Source: Isoetes taiwanensis (taxonomy: Eukaryota; Streptophyta; Lycopodiopsida; Isoetales; Isoetaceae). From it: a stretch of 64,000 nucleotides of DNA. A program made the translations under genes and the position numbers. Location: the NCBI GenBank assembly GCA_021234155.1, contig JAJEKV010000071.1, positions 3,410,483 through 3,474,482 on the forward strand, read 5' to 3'. This document shows, piece by piece, positions 53,169 to 64,000 of the stretch. The notes beneath the pieces are model-generated. The model did no database searches. It had not been told where the DNA came from and saw only the letters and a list, made by a program, of their open reading frames with translations. How positions within the stretch are numbered: position 1 is the first letter of the stretch; each line of letters starts with the position of its first letter.

Positions 53169-54130
53169 GGCATAGACCTATAATAAAGCGTTGGAATTTG
53201 AAAATTGTGATGAACTATTGTCATAATCTATGTCGTAGGACATAGACACAGATGCGTTGGCCACATGCGAGCTGAGAGATAAAATAAGAGATAACGAGAG
53301 ATGAGAGATGATGAGAGATAGGGGGAGAGACAAATTTTTTACTCTCCCACAACTAAGGGGCATTTCCATTTGGATTCTAGGCCGTTAAGGGATTCCCTCC
53401 AGAAACTTTTTTTTCCCGTAAATTCCATTTCTCGGTCGATTTTCTTGCATAGACTTTCTTCACAACTATGGCGTTGTGGAGGTCTTAGAAACCCGAATCG
53501 GCAGCCAGTCCATTGACTGCATGTTGGAGCATGTGGTATTTCTTGGTTTGTTCAATTTTTTTTTTCTTTGGCGCTGCAGCGGTGGCCCTATTTGTAATGC
53601 ATAATTTTTTTAACCTAGTGTTTGAGTAGGCCGAATCATAGAGCCAATTTTTGAAGGGTCGATCTTTTATACAGATCCCATTGCGGCTAGTCTAGACTGA
53701 ATAACACGATCAAAAATTAAAGATGAAGAAGAGTTGAATGCACAATCTAAGAGCTTTAGCATTTGATCCTTATTTACAACGGAAATGAAAAATTTATAGG
53801 TGGTAATTTTTTTCTTAGGCTTCTCAATGATCTTAGCATCAAGCCCAAACGTTTTTTGCAAAAGCTCAGTACCCAATCCAGACCCAAAAAGGGCAGAAGG
53901 AAATCTCTGGATACCAGGATTCTGGAAATTAAAAGTGGCATAAATAACAGCTTTAGATTTGCCCTCGTTAGACTGGTAATGCAAGAGCGCTCTGCGAAAC
54001 AGAAAATGATCACCAGCAAAATGAGAAAACAACTTATTACATGTAGTCTGAGAAATGGGAATGGATATGGGGACAGTTTATAGCTCCAGGAGTAAGAATA
54101 GCTCTGTTAGCAGATATTCCATTTGTGTGG
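53169..54130. other. Unrecognised DNA with one open frame
   Basis: A minus-strand frame of 121 codons (53667-54032) is Lys-, Phe- and Ser-containing with no family I recognise. An AG-rich patch at 53270-53330 repeats agagatga. No gene call is justified. Confidence 0.35.
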
Positions 54131-54135
54131 AGACC

Positions 54136-54225
54136 TGTGAAGCCATTTGCAACCTTGAAGGGCCTTGAAGCAACCTTGAAGCGACCGTGAAGCCATTTGC
54201 GACCTTGAAGCGACCGTGGAAGCAT
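54136..54225. repeat. Short repeat (accttgaagcgaccgtgaagccatttgc type)
   Basis: Units of about 20-42 bp containing ccttgaag and gcgaccgtg recur four or five times. It lies in overlapping open frames on both strands, which are by-products of the repeat. Confidence 0.8.
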
Positions 54226-54439
54226 CTGCCATAGCTACAAAGAACAGGGGCTTCAAAAACAGGGGCGTAATAAGAAATAGGGGCATGAGAAGCAAGAAAG
54301 TTCCCCGAAAAAGTTCGAGAAATTTTTTGTGTTATTTTGTTGCTAACTAGGGGGTTAGCACATGAGAGATTATCATCTCTCGTTCATCTCTCGTCAGATA
54401 CGTATAATTTTTATCTCTCGTCGTATAGCACGAGAGATA

Positions 54440-55180
54440 AAAAGTTTTGGAGCATGTGGCCGGCGCAAGACATGCCATACATGTCATATAGGACTATGTC
54501 ATGCACCACCCTTGTATTAGATGATATAGGGTCTATGATATTTAAGGTATTGTGTGTCATATGCCATGTATGTTTACGTCATGAAACATATATGTTCGAT
54601 GGTATATGCTTTCTAATTTCTATGTATATGACATAGGATATAACATGCGTCATATGACACACAATACCCTATGTCATATGCATAATCTATGTTGTATGCC
54701 ATAAACATAGACATATGTCATATGCCATATAGGTGTGTGCCATATGCTATATAGGTAAGTTTCATATGCTATATAGGTCTACATCATGAACCATACTAAT
54801 GTGTTCAATTGTATAGGCATGTGATTACTAAGCCATATGATATTGATATATGACATAGTATATAACATGTGCCATATGAGATACAATGAAGGACTTTCAT
54901 GGAATATGTAGAATGAGAATTTTGATCATGAATAGTAATTAGCTCCCTTTTTTTTCATTTGAAAATTGGATAGTTTATATTTCTATTCTCATCAACCAAC
55001 CAGTGCCATATTTATGTGCCATAAACATAGACGTATGCCACATGCTATATAGGATCATTTTATGCACCATATCCATGTAATAAATGACATATGCCTATGA
55101 TATGTAAGATATGGTGTATGCTAACCGATATATGCCATATGTCATGTTGACAGATATTATGTGTCATATGCGATATATAT
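54440..55180. repeat. CATATG-rich inverted and direct repeats
   Basis: Dozens of catatg/atatgc/gccatat phrases. An inverted pair, aaggtattgtgtgtcatatg near 54545 and catatgacacacaatacccta near 54650, brackets a short loop. A second related block lies at 55010-55180 (gccatatgtcatgttgac...gtgtcatatgcgatatat). Likely a decayed foldback family. Confidence 0.7.
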
Positions 55181-55327
55181 TGAGTGGAGAAGATGATCTG
55201 AACAACAAAAGACAATGGAGAGAGGAAGAGACGCAACAAGCAACAAAGGGGGAGCAAGAAACTTGTGTATTACGCTGACTCACGAGATGGTACATATACA
55301 TGTGCCATGTCCTCATGTTGAGTGGCA

Positions 55328-55566
55328 AATAGAGATAGATAGATAGATAGATAGATAGTATTTTAACGTCACGCCACTAGGCAGCATCCAACTGGACATG
55401 TGACCACACACCACACTACATTGCTCGGTTGGGCCCTGCCCCCAACCACCTTACATTGCGTCTGTTAGGATTTGACCCCCAACAGTACCGAGTGCGATTC
55501 TGGGCGGTCTCGAACTCGAGACCACATTGCTAAGGAACTAGTGTGTTACCACTAGACCAAGAAAAA
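55328..55566 (-). mobile_element. tRNA-derived SINE with (ATCT)n tail
   Basis: On the minus strand the head has a pol III A box TGGTCTAGTGG (55549-55559) and a B box GAGTTCGAGACC (55506-55517) at tRNA-like spacing. The body of about 150 bp ends in a tetranucleotide tail, seen on the plus strand as (GATA)n at 55333-55359. The arms do not form a full cloverleaf with an acceptor stem, so it is a SINE, not a tRNA gene. Confidence 0.78.
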
Positions 55567-55958
55567 GATAAAAGTAAGGAGCGCATGGGCATGGGGTACA
55601 ACGTTAAGTTATGCACCATAAGCATATGAAGATGATATATGAATGTGATATCTATGACACCTCATGTAGCTTCAGGTTCAATTCCTCATGAGGATATGCA
55701 ATGTAAAATCAATGAGGGCTAGACCTATAGCAATGTTAGTGTGTTGTGTGCATCTCATAGTCTAGTTAGTCTCTAGTAGAAGTAAGACATTATTTTCTTC
55801 TTCATAAGCCTACATATATATCTTGTATTAGAATTTAATGTAGTATATCATCTCATAGACCAATCAGTCTCTAGTAGAAGTCCTTTTTAATTGAAGTTTG
55901 TAGAATAGAATAGAATAGAATACATTATTGTCCTCTAAACCAGAGGGCCATTGGACTT

Positions 55959-56068
55959 GTGTAGCAATTGCGAGCTCCTCTTAGGAGGTGCTGCTAGCAG
56001 TACAATGTTGTACGTGTAGCAATTGCGAGCTCCTCCTAGGAAGTTGCTACTAGTGATACAATGTTGTA
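55959..56068. repeat. 55-bp tandem duplication, two units
   Basis: The unit gtgtagcaattgcgagctcctc(t/c)taggaagttgct...acaatgttgtac occurs twice with a few substitutions. Confidence 0.88.
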
Positions 56069-56389
56069 CATAATGTAACCATCAATAAGGCTTATTTTTT
56101 GATTTATTTTTTTGCATATTTGTATACCATTTTTGTTTGGCATCCTAGCCATATGCGTGGACTTATTATCTCTAGCTTTGAGTCATGCTTTGTGGGTTCC
56201 ATTAATCCACATCTGTTGTATCTCAGATTAAGCCCTTTATCTTTTTGCACCTCCGGGTGTCTAATTGTCATATCTTCAGTGGCATCCGCTAGATCTAGAG
56301 GTGTGTATCTTGGGTCATGAGTTTTGAAATTGGGTAGTCCCAACTGATCTTTTGAAATTTCCTTATGCCGAAAACTCCCTGATCATATA

Positions 56390-56525
56390 ATTCTCATCTT
56401 CTATTTTTCATGTGTCGCAAATTCTGCATATGTGGTCCTGTCTATCAATTTCTCTCCACTTCTCCTCCTCAGTTCTCAAATCGTGGTTGCCCATTCTGAA
56501 TCTCGTTATTGTGTCCTTTCTTATC
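56390..56525 (-). pseudogene. LINE ORF2 C-terminal remnant
   Basis: Minus-strand translation gives I-T-R-F-R-M-G-N-H-D-L, then H-I-C-R-I-C-D-T and E-D-E-N, the C-terminal zinc-knuckle region of a LINE ORF2, comparable to the knuckle at about 46250. A TGA interrupts it. No RT or ORF1 is attached. It is a short dead fragment of a different LINE lineage from LINE 1 and 2. Confidence 0.6.
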
Positions 56526-56620
56526 TTTTCTATTTTGTTCTCTCTATAAATTCTTTAACTTACTTGTTGGTCTGGATTGAATGTTTCTAATAGTCATTTT
56601 GCCTTTAGGCCGGCGACCCC

Positions 56621-59600
56621 ATATCGTTGGTCCATTGTGACACATCTCTGAACTAGCCTTGCCCTGTGAGCGGGTATCACCGAAAATTTTAGTGGCCCCG
56701 GTGGACCATTTGGCCACAAATTACAGGTTCAGGCAAAATGTGACGGCCGACTTGAGTAGGATGCCTTACCTATGGACTACCTGCAGATTCGCCATTTCGT
56801 GGCACTTTATTGCCTATTACGACATTAGAATGGCCAATTAGATATTTGCCAATTGGAGTGGTATCAACTTTGGGGCCAATTTAGTCCCAAGTGAGAACTA
56901 GATATGCTTATAGAATGGCCATTTAGGCTACTTGCCCAAATCTTGTAATGCCTTAAGTTCGCCAAATCTTAACTCATTACGAGGCCCCCTCATAAATTCG
57001 TCACTTATGGGGGGCCAACATTATTAAAAAAATTTATTCCTAAATATATCTACCAACTAAGAATAATCCCGCTCTTTTGGAAAATGTCGAGGCACTATTC
57101 AATCCTCTTTATGAAGACTCCGGCATCCGATTTCTGATTCTTTCTACCAGCAATATGTGCATTATTGAAATACATGGGGTATGAATTCAAATTCATACAA
57201 CATGTAACTTAAACCATTTATATATGGTAGCGACTTCTTTATGTTTGGGAAATTAGCTCTAAATTTAATAAGAATCTAGCTAAAAATCGCCATTTGGGCT
57301 ACATGTTATTAGGTATATGGTTCAAAAATCGCCAATTGGGTTGTAGCCACATTAGAAAAAAATAGGAAAAATGGTCAATTCAGGCTACACTTGGGGGCAT
57401 ATTTTACAAGGAATGGCCAACTCATTATACTTATACAAAATTATAGGTCTCTTAAAATTTTCCCTGGCGGGTATTGCTTAGCTCATTGTCGAATTGCTAG
57501 CATTGACAATTTGTTTGGATTCATGATCCCATTGTCCTTCAAAAGATATCTGGTGGTCCTCTCCAGGCCTTGATTTCCCAGAATTTTTCCCTTATCTTGT
57601 ATACCATCGTTGTGACAATCCTAGCACCAAATCTCTAAAACCACTTTAAGCGTCACATGGAGGATTGCTAATGATTCCTATGTGCTCTTCTAGCCATTCC
57701 ATAAGCCAAGGCACATGTATATTGATTAATATATCGTCCCCCAAGATAACAGCTTCAAGACATTCATCATCCTCTCTTTTTCAAGCACACAATGCAAACC
57801 TTTCTCGTGGCAAGTTTGAGAGTTCAGCAGGTTTAGGTGGGACTGCTCGAAAAGATCTGACCCACTTATACAAACAACTTTTGTGGCAATGATGCTCACA
57901 CATCTAATGTCACAATATCTTCTCCATCCTTATTGTCATCCATATATTATTCTTGGCATATAAAACAGTTCTCCTCATCATCCATAGATAGAAACTATTT
58001 TCTGCAGCATTTTTTCCACCAAAAAACTTTCAGAGAATAGGCAGCCATGATCTATATCGAAATCATCAAGAGGATAGCATAGAATGCTAGATGAGTCGCA
58101 TCCTCACTTATTAAATTATTCAGTTTGTTATAAGTAGTGTCGACTTGATTCTTTGTAAGACAAAAAAATGATAGAATAAAACTGCTTTCCTCCTCAGTGC
58201 CATTATTACAATCACAAAAATCCTCATCCTCAGTGCCATGAACGTTGATATCATGGCTTTCTAACCAGAAAATTAATGAGTCTCTGGTGGGAAACAACAG
58301 ATCGACATTAAAACCCAAGAGATAAAAAAAGTATGAAGCAGACATAGTTTTACTTGAGAAGAGCTTAGAGATTTTGTTATCCTTAAGCTTATAAAAGAGT
58401 GATTTAATCATCACTAATAATGGCTATATTTAATTTTTGATCAATGATTGCTTTTTCATGATCGGATTACATCAATTGTTTTTTCCTGATCAGATTATGC
58501 AACAATGATATCAATAGAGATAGGTCCTATGCAAGGACATCTGCGCTCATGACTGTTTGATCAATTCTATTGACTAGTGCTTCTAATTGGTTTGCTTGCT
58601 TCTGCAACTCTATATGATAAAATATTAATTTATCAAAATTAAAGAAAATGTAAGATAAAAAATATATTGTTTACATTTATATTTTAACAAAAAAAAAAAA
58701 AAGAGAAGAGTTTATTATGGATTAATTCTTAACATATTTTATTTCAACAAGAATAAACTATTTAAGAAATTGTTATTAGAACACAAACTTTATCATTTAA
58801 TCAATTTCAATCTAAAACTTTCTTAAAATATTTCTGATAAGAGTTTGTAAATTGTGAAATTCTCATAATAGTAAGTCAATTGTTTATCAACCTCAGATTC
58901 CATTTATAAAATGTCTTAATTGCCAAATTGTAAATTTGCTAAATCACTGAAAATTAGAATTTCATATTTTTGAAATGTTTAATACGAAATAGATTCAAGT
59001 AAAAGTTAGTTTAGAAAGTAATCTTATGCTTTGATAACCATTATAGTTTTAATTTAAAGATAATCTTATATAATTAAAAAATTATTAAAATCAAGAAGAA
59101 TGAAACAATACATATAATCTTATAATGGCATCCTTGAAGTTTTATCTTTTAAATCTGAATAAGTTCAGGTTTTATTGAATATGTCATAAAGGCAGGAACA
59201 AAAGCTCAGAGGATAATCACAATCTACTGAGTGCAAACAACCTACCTAAGCATAAGTAAAAATACATATCTTACATTTTGGAATAATATCGTATTAGTAT
59301 GTGATTTCTACATTAATCTAGGTGGTACAATGATGTATTTTTCCTTTTTTGAATTAAGGATCTAGTATATATGTTGGGTATTTTAAAATTAGTGTTTCCA
59401 AGGCAGTGTCCAGGACTTTGTAGTTTTTGGCATACGCTGTATTATGCTCTTGGTCGATGGTGGAGATTTAAAACGAGATTTGGCTATAACGAAATTTTTT
59501 AGACTATAAAACATTATAATGCTCTAGTAATGCCTGGATCGATATTGCATAAGATAGCAAGCCAGCATACAAAGAAAAAAACTTTGATCGCCCATTCAAA

Positions 59601-60549
59601 CTTCGTCTACGATTGTATTCTGCAAGACGTCTAAGCTTCTAGATTGTTTATGAAGCAGAGCAAGACAAAAGGTTAGGAGATGCTATGTGCAAACATAATA
59701 GTGGAAATTTAAACCCGTGCATACTATGTTTCAAAAGATTTTGGTCGGTAAAACTGTTTGGCGATACCTTCAGTATTGCAATCTATCAGCTTTAATCTCT
59801 TCAGCTGAAACTTTATCTAATATGTAATAAACTGGAGGTTCAGATTGTGTCTATATTATGTAGGAATTATTAGGTGTAGTTGTGATCTGATATACAGGGT
59901 GGCGCCATGTTTTCCTTTAGCTTCTTTGTTACAAAGTTTTGATCACCAGATCATATTTCATTTGTACTAGAAAACAAAACTCCACTTCAAGCCAAAATCA
60001 CCTATTTATTCCACTGAAAAGAGGTACAAGCCATTTTAAACTTGAATTCCATCTATTGCCTTCAAGAAAAAAGAATCAGAAGAAGCAAATCTTGTCCATG
60101 CAATAATATTGCATTGCAATGCTCTGGTAACATCTGCATTGCTACCACATAAAATGGCTTCTTTCACTTTCAAATTCATTCAAACAAAACATGTTACGGA
60201 CCAAAATTTCAGTACCAAAAATTTTGAAACAACGTTTAAATTGAAACGCACTTATTTAAGAAGTGTGTGTGAAAGATTCCTTAAATAATTTTAGAAAATT
60301 TTTAAATGAAGCCAAAATAGAGGCTAAGTACAGTTTTTGCAAGACGAACCTAAAAACAGCCTTTTTTATGAAAATATACTACAAAAAAACTACAAAGAAA
60401 AAAATGTCATTTTTTGGGGGCAGAAGAACTTTTAGGAGAGCAACTGAAATACCGAACAACACTTGAACGGAGACACTTGTTTCTGCTTGCGCCAAAATTT
60501 CCAGGGGTTTCTCTGCAGCCTGTTCTTGTACTGGCTCGAGGTCAACGAA
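56621..60549. other. Long AT-rich stretch, no recognised gene
   Basis: A minus-strand frame of 120 codons at 58052-58414 (M-M-I-K-S-L-F-Y-K-L-K) is the longest, with no recognised family. Local phrases such as gccaattgggctac recur at 56900-57400. 58600-60400 is very AT-rich. I see no exon chain, RNA gene or terminal repeats. Confidence 0.4.
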
Positions 60550-61447
60550 CTAAACCTCGTCATCATGCCTCCCTGTGATAGGAGGATGTACTTCTGTGTA
60601 AGTGCCTTTAACTTCTCCAGATGCACTCTTAACACCAAGTTCTTCGTTCTCATCAGGAAAAGACTCACAAGAACTTATTCTAGTTCTTATGAAACTGATT
60701 TTATCCATATCTATATCAACAGACACCACATTGCTTTGCAGTCGCCATGCACTACTTTGTACAAGCAATCCTGACCGAAGGTGGTAAATCTTTCATAGTC
60801 ATCCTCCGAGCTGCTTGTTGCAACTTGTTTGCCCTGTTCTATGGCCTTCAATCTGTGCCTTTCTTCTTATGCTCTCCGAACTAGGTTCAAAAATCCTGCT
60901 GGTAGTCCTTTCTTTTTGTTCTGTAAAACAACACACAATAAGAAGCCTCGAAGATGAGCCTAAGTTTACGTACCCAGCCACTAAAGTTGACAGCATGCTC
61001 TCTTATAATATTGTCGGACATGCTTCCAGGGTAAAGAAGCTTGTACTCCTCCCACACCTCTAGGTTTAGTTGCTTCATAAGCTCATATTCGCAAGTAACA
61101 ATGTCTTTTTGACTGCAATGAAATAGAGGAACCCAATTACAAAATGACAAAAAGAACGTAGCAAATTAAGATGACAACTCACGTCTTGGCTTTTTTTGCC
61201 ATTTCATCAATTTTAAACTCTTTCGCAACAACCTTCTCTAGTAGCCTGACAATTATTCCTTTGCTTTTTATTCCCTGAAGTTGCGTCCATGGCACAATGC
61301 TCATATTTTTTTATTTGGACTCTGTGTTTTTCTTTGTTTTCTTGCCCGTGCTGCTAGTTTATTCTTTCAGTTCACCATCTTCGAGCATACAAAAAATTCT
61401 TTCTTGTAGATCCCACACCTAGAAAACCCAATGCAACGAATATCTTA

Positions 61448-61645
61448 GTATAAATTTATACGAATAATGTTGGTGGTATAAATTTATACCGTGAGCATGG
61501 AAAAGGCGTCTAGACGCCAAGTGGTATAAATTTATACCAGGTTTGGTGGTGGTATAAATTTATACCGTAAACACGAAAGAGAAACCTAGAACCTAAGCGG
61601 TATAAATTCATACCAAGTATGCTGGTGGTATAAATTTATACCGTG
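61448..61645. repeat. Palindrome cluster in copy 2, intron matching 18958-19340
   Basis: Six members of gGTATAAATTTATAC (one with a c for t) in about 200 bp. A different perfect palindrome, ggcgtctagacgcc, lies among them at about 61505-61518. Spacer sequences differ from those of copy 1. Confidence 0.93.
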
Positions 61646-62658
61646 AACACGAAAGAGAACCTTCTACAGTGAGTTAAGAACTCACCTGGCCATCTCGAAA
61701 AGCAAGTTGAAAGTAATTGTCGTACTGCTTTACGGCCATGTGAGGCTTCTTATCCGTGTCATAGCTAAGGCAACATTCTGTGACACAAATCTCTCGCAGT
61801 TGCTGTAACATATTTTTCTGCTTTTTGAAGTCCTCACCATGTTCATTTTTAAATTCCACAGACTCTCTGTGCATAAACCGGATTTTATCAATTAAGCTAA
61901 TCTTTAGTCTGAAGTCGTTGTCTAAGTTGTGACTCACTGCTACTAATTTAGCTTCTTCATCGGTCAGTTCAACATAAATGTGTGCCTCCACACTTTTCCA
62001 AACTTCATTCCCGCTTTCTTCTTTCGACAACTTCTGTCTGGCCTTATAACTGTGGGTGCCACCTAAAACATAATATGTGTAATCTTCAAAAAGAGCTTTC
62101 TTGTACTCTGAGGGTTCTTGAATCTGGTCTCGGCTGACCATAACAACTAGCGGGGACACATGCGCATGTGGAGTCCTCCGCATTCTCTACTTTAAGATAG
62201 CAACATGCGCAGCATAGAGTTTCCTCACTTGAAGCAACCTCACACCATTCTCGTTCTTAGGAGGCCCCTTAATTGTGTCTATGGACAATGAAATGGTTTG
62301 CTTTAACAACTTTGTTTCGTTGACCTTCTTTCGCAAGGCGCTAGATGTGTCAGCTAGTTTTAGCACTATGTCTGCTCCAGGTGCCTTCTTCAAAGCTTCT
62401 GTTGATTCCTCAATGGTGAGTGCCTTGGTTGTTCTCTGTTTTTTAGTTTCTGTAGCTCTAGACGCTGCAGGTCTTTTCTTAGAGGGCAGGATCACTTCTT
62501 CCTCAACCTCCTCTTCTTCTATCTCACTTCCTTTGTCTGAATCTTCCTTGACACGTGGATACCACATGCCCTTTACCATCACTTTTTCGTCCCAAAGGAT
62601 AACTGATGCCAAAATATCAACAATGTCCTGCAACAAGAAATGTTTTGAGCATACGATC

Positions 62659-62674
62659 AGTATAAATTTATACC
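62659..62674. repeat. Single palindrome in copy 2, intron matching 20298-20366
   Basis: One agtataaatttatacc immediately left of the TRIM insertion, 31 bp from the exon boundary, at nearly the same place as in copy 1. Confidence 0.92.
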
Positions 62675-62684
62675 AAAGCGAAAT

Positions 62685-63154
62685 TGTAACGTTCCTAACC
62701 GACATGCCCTTAACCAACTGGGCAAAACCGTCTAGACGTTTATGAGTAGTCACTTCTACCCATTTATGCCGGTGTCTCGGGAACGCCCTACAGGCACATT
62801 CAAGGTTCGAATACTCGAGCGGTCTACCATGGGCCCGTTACAGTCTCTCCCACTAGAACTATGCTCGTCCTCGAGCATCCAAGGCTATACCATGTCTATG
62901 TCATACCATGTCAGAATGATTACCAAGTCTTTGCAAATTACCCATGCATATAGGCACCCATGGAGACTCGAACTCGAGACCTGCTCTGATACCAACTGTA
63001 ACGTTCCTAACCGACATGCCCTTAGCCAACTGGGCAAAACCGTCTAGACGTTTATGAGTAGTCACTTCTACCCATTTATGCCGGTGTCTCGGGAACGCCC
63101 CACAGGCACATTCAAGGTTCGAATACTCGAGCGGTCTACCATGGGCCCGTTACA
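62685..63154 (-). mobile_element. TRIM retrotransposon, 470 bp, complete
   Basis: Two 158-bp LTRs (62685-62842 and 62997-63154), each tgtaacg...cgttaca and nearly identical, flank a 154-bp interior. On the minus strand the primer-binding site TGGTATCAGAGC follows the upstream LTR (about 62983-62994), matching initiator Met-tRNA, and a purine tract (agtgggagagac) precedes the downstream LTR. Target duplication GAAAT lies at 62680-62684 and 63155-63159. No coding capacity. It sits in an intron of copy 2. Confidence 0.97.
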
Positions 63155-63742
63155 GAAATCAAGTCACTGTTTGAGAACTCTATACTTACATGCCCTGCCT
63201 TATTATTATCAGAAATGTATTCTTGAACATCCTTAGGCCTGCATATTGATATTCTTAACATGGTAATGGAAAGAAGGTAATCCACCTCCTTATCATTATT
63301 CAGAGTTATCAGGTAAAGTTCATTCTCGTTCTCTGTGGCTGTAATGCTACACATTTCTCCCCCCGGGTAATAATCTTCTGCCTTGTATTTGGCTCTGCCT
63401 GGCTTGTTACAGATGTACAAATAAGCATCTGTAGAAGATCTGCTTCTGGCACCCCGATGCACGAACCATGTGGTATTCTTCATGTCGTAAAGATCTGATT
63501 CTGTGGCAGAACGTTGGCCTTTGCCCTTGGTGACAACACTGGAGCTGCAAATGAAGCCGCAGTCACAAAAAGTGCCAGAAAACCCAATGCATTTGAGTAC
63601 AAAGGTCATAAATTTTGTGGTTTTGTGTGTTTTTTCCCTCACATAAACATCTCTTTTCTGTGTAACTGTTTGCAGAATACGTCCCCAATTTTGCCAAATC
63701 TAGCAATTTTTTGGTGTTTTTTTTTATATGTGCTCCCAACAA

Positions 63743-63968
63743 ACGGTATAAATTTATATCGTGAACACTCGGACGGTATAAATTTATACTGTGAGCACTC
63801 GGGCGGTATAATTTTATACCGTGAGCACTCGGATGGTATAAATTTATACCGTGAACACTCTAGTTGTATAAATTTATACCGTGAGCGCTCGGACCGTCTA
63901 AGCTCTTCGTGGTTCCTACGATATAAATTTATCCTCTCCAAGTGCTTACGCAGTATAAATTTATACCG
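63743..63968. repeat. Palindrome array of 30-bp period in copy 2 intron 1
   Basis: About seven members, the first five in strict 30-bp tandem (16-bp palindrome plus gtgagcactcggac-type spacer). It corresponds to the intron 1 array of copy 1 (20955-21312), but with tandem rather than inverted organisation. Confidence 0.92.
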
Positions 63969-64000
63969 TTCGAGTCACCATACTGTTGGATTTGTGACGA

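Larger units (their letters stand above)
60480..63544 (-). pseudogene. ParB-like / methyltransferase gene, copy 2, catalytic core deleted
   Basis: The same exon structure as copy 1 on the minus strand: 63190-63544 (N-terminal domain), 61686-62627 (acidic linker and ParB-like domain, Y-Y-V-L-G-G-T-H-S-Y-K-A), 61183-61418 (236 nt, identical length to its homologue), 60974-61112 (phase intact, unlike copy 1), and 60920 downward. There the frame passes from V-V-H-G-D-C straight to V-S-V-D-I-D-M-D-K: the catalytic and AdoMet-binding motifs are deleted. In-frame stops replace Gln (near 61311, 61362, 62190), Lys (near 60869) and Glu (near 60551). Exon 1 lies beyond the right edge or within the last 450 bp. 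Introns at matching places carry the same palindromes. It therefore shows how the intact gene is spliced, but cannot be active. Confidence 0.85.

Noticed and set aside
53667-54032. Organelle-derived or homing-endonuclease gene
   Set aside because: The 121-codon frame has a vaguely similar composition, but no L-A-G-L-I-D-A-D-G or other diagnostic motif was found.
55500-55566. Functional tRNA gene
   Set aside because: A and B boxes are present, but I could not form a complete acceptor stem and cloverleaf; the tail and length fit a SINE.
60551-62192. A variant genetic code with TAA/TAG read as glutamine
   Set aside because: Several stops replace Gln, but others replace Lys, Glu, Trp or Arg, and copy 1, the recombinase and both LINE ORF1 genes use TAA/TAG as true terminators.

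Overview
The window looks like nuclear DNA from a land plant with a large, transposon-rich genome. The evidence is GT-AG introns in every gene model, a chromovirus-type Ty3/gypsy element, CACTA/En-Spm ends, L1-type LINEs, a tRNA-derived SINE, a TRIM element primed by initiator-Met tRNA, plant-type captured gene fragments (cyclophilin, F-box-like), and long (CT)n tracts. A seed-free plant such as a fern or lycophyte would fit, but that is an inference; nothing here fixes the species. I see no ordinary complete host gene.

Layout: 0-8.9 kb is mostly unrecognised AT-rich DNA with small tandem duplications. 8.9-13.57 kb is the 3' part of a chromovirus on the minus strand, broken by one end of a CACTA transposon (from 13.57 kb). 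17.1-24.9 kb is the most unusual part: two divergent intron-containing genes sharing a promoter. The minus-strand gene encodes an unrecognised N-terminal domain, a ParB/sulfiredoxin-like domain and a beta-group amino-DNA-methyltransferase. The plus-strand gene encodes a DDE/RNase H-like transposase-type protein. About 30 copies of a perfect palindrome, GGTATAAATTTATACC, sit in the introns, promoter and stop codon of this pair and, as far as I can see, nowhere else except in a second copy. That second, decayed copy of the methyltransferase gene lies at 60.5-63.5 kb and carries the same palindromes at matching introns.

28.2-31.0 kb is a seven-exon minus-strand gene for a Crypton-like tyrosine recombinase. 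32.2-33.47 kb holds the other half of the same kind of chromovirus, now on the plus strand, cut at the same codon by the other CACTA terminus, which implies an inversion. The CACTA arm (33.47-38.4 kb) carries a Transposase_24-like gene, a cyclophilin fragment and repeated F-box-like fragments. 41.3-49.4 kb holds two LINEs bounded by (CT)n tracts. The first LINE is interrupted by a 1.6-kb solo LTR (target duplication GCTAT) and an 8-bp-TSD MITE. 50-60 kb is mostly unrecognised DNA with an LTR, a CATATG-rich segment and a SINE.

Working idea (inference): the 17-25 kb pair is a mobile module in which a transposase-like protein travels with a ParB-methyltransferase protein, and the 16-bp palindromes are binding or modification sites for one of them. 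Copy 2 is cut by the right edge of the window, so its divergent transposase partner should lie just beyond 64 kb if the arrangement is conserved.
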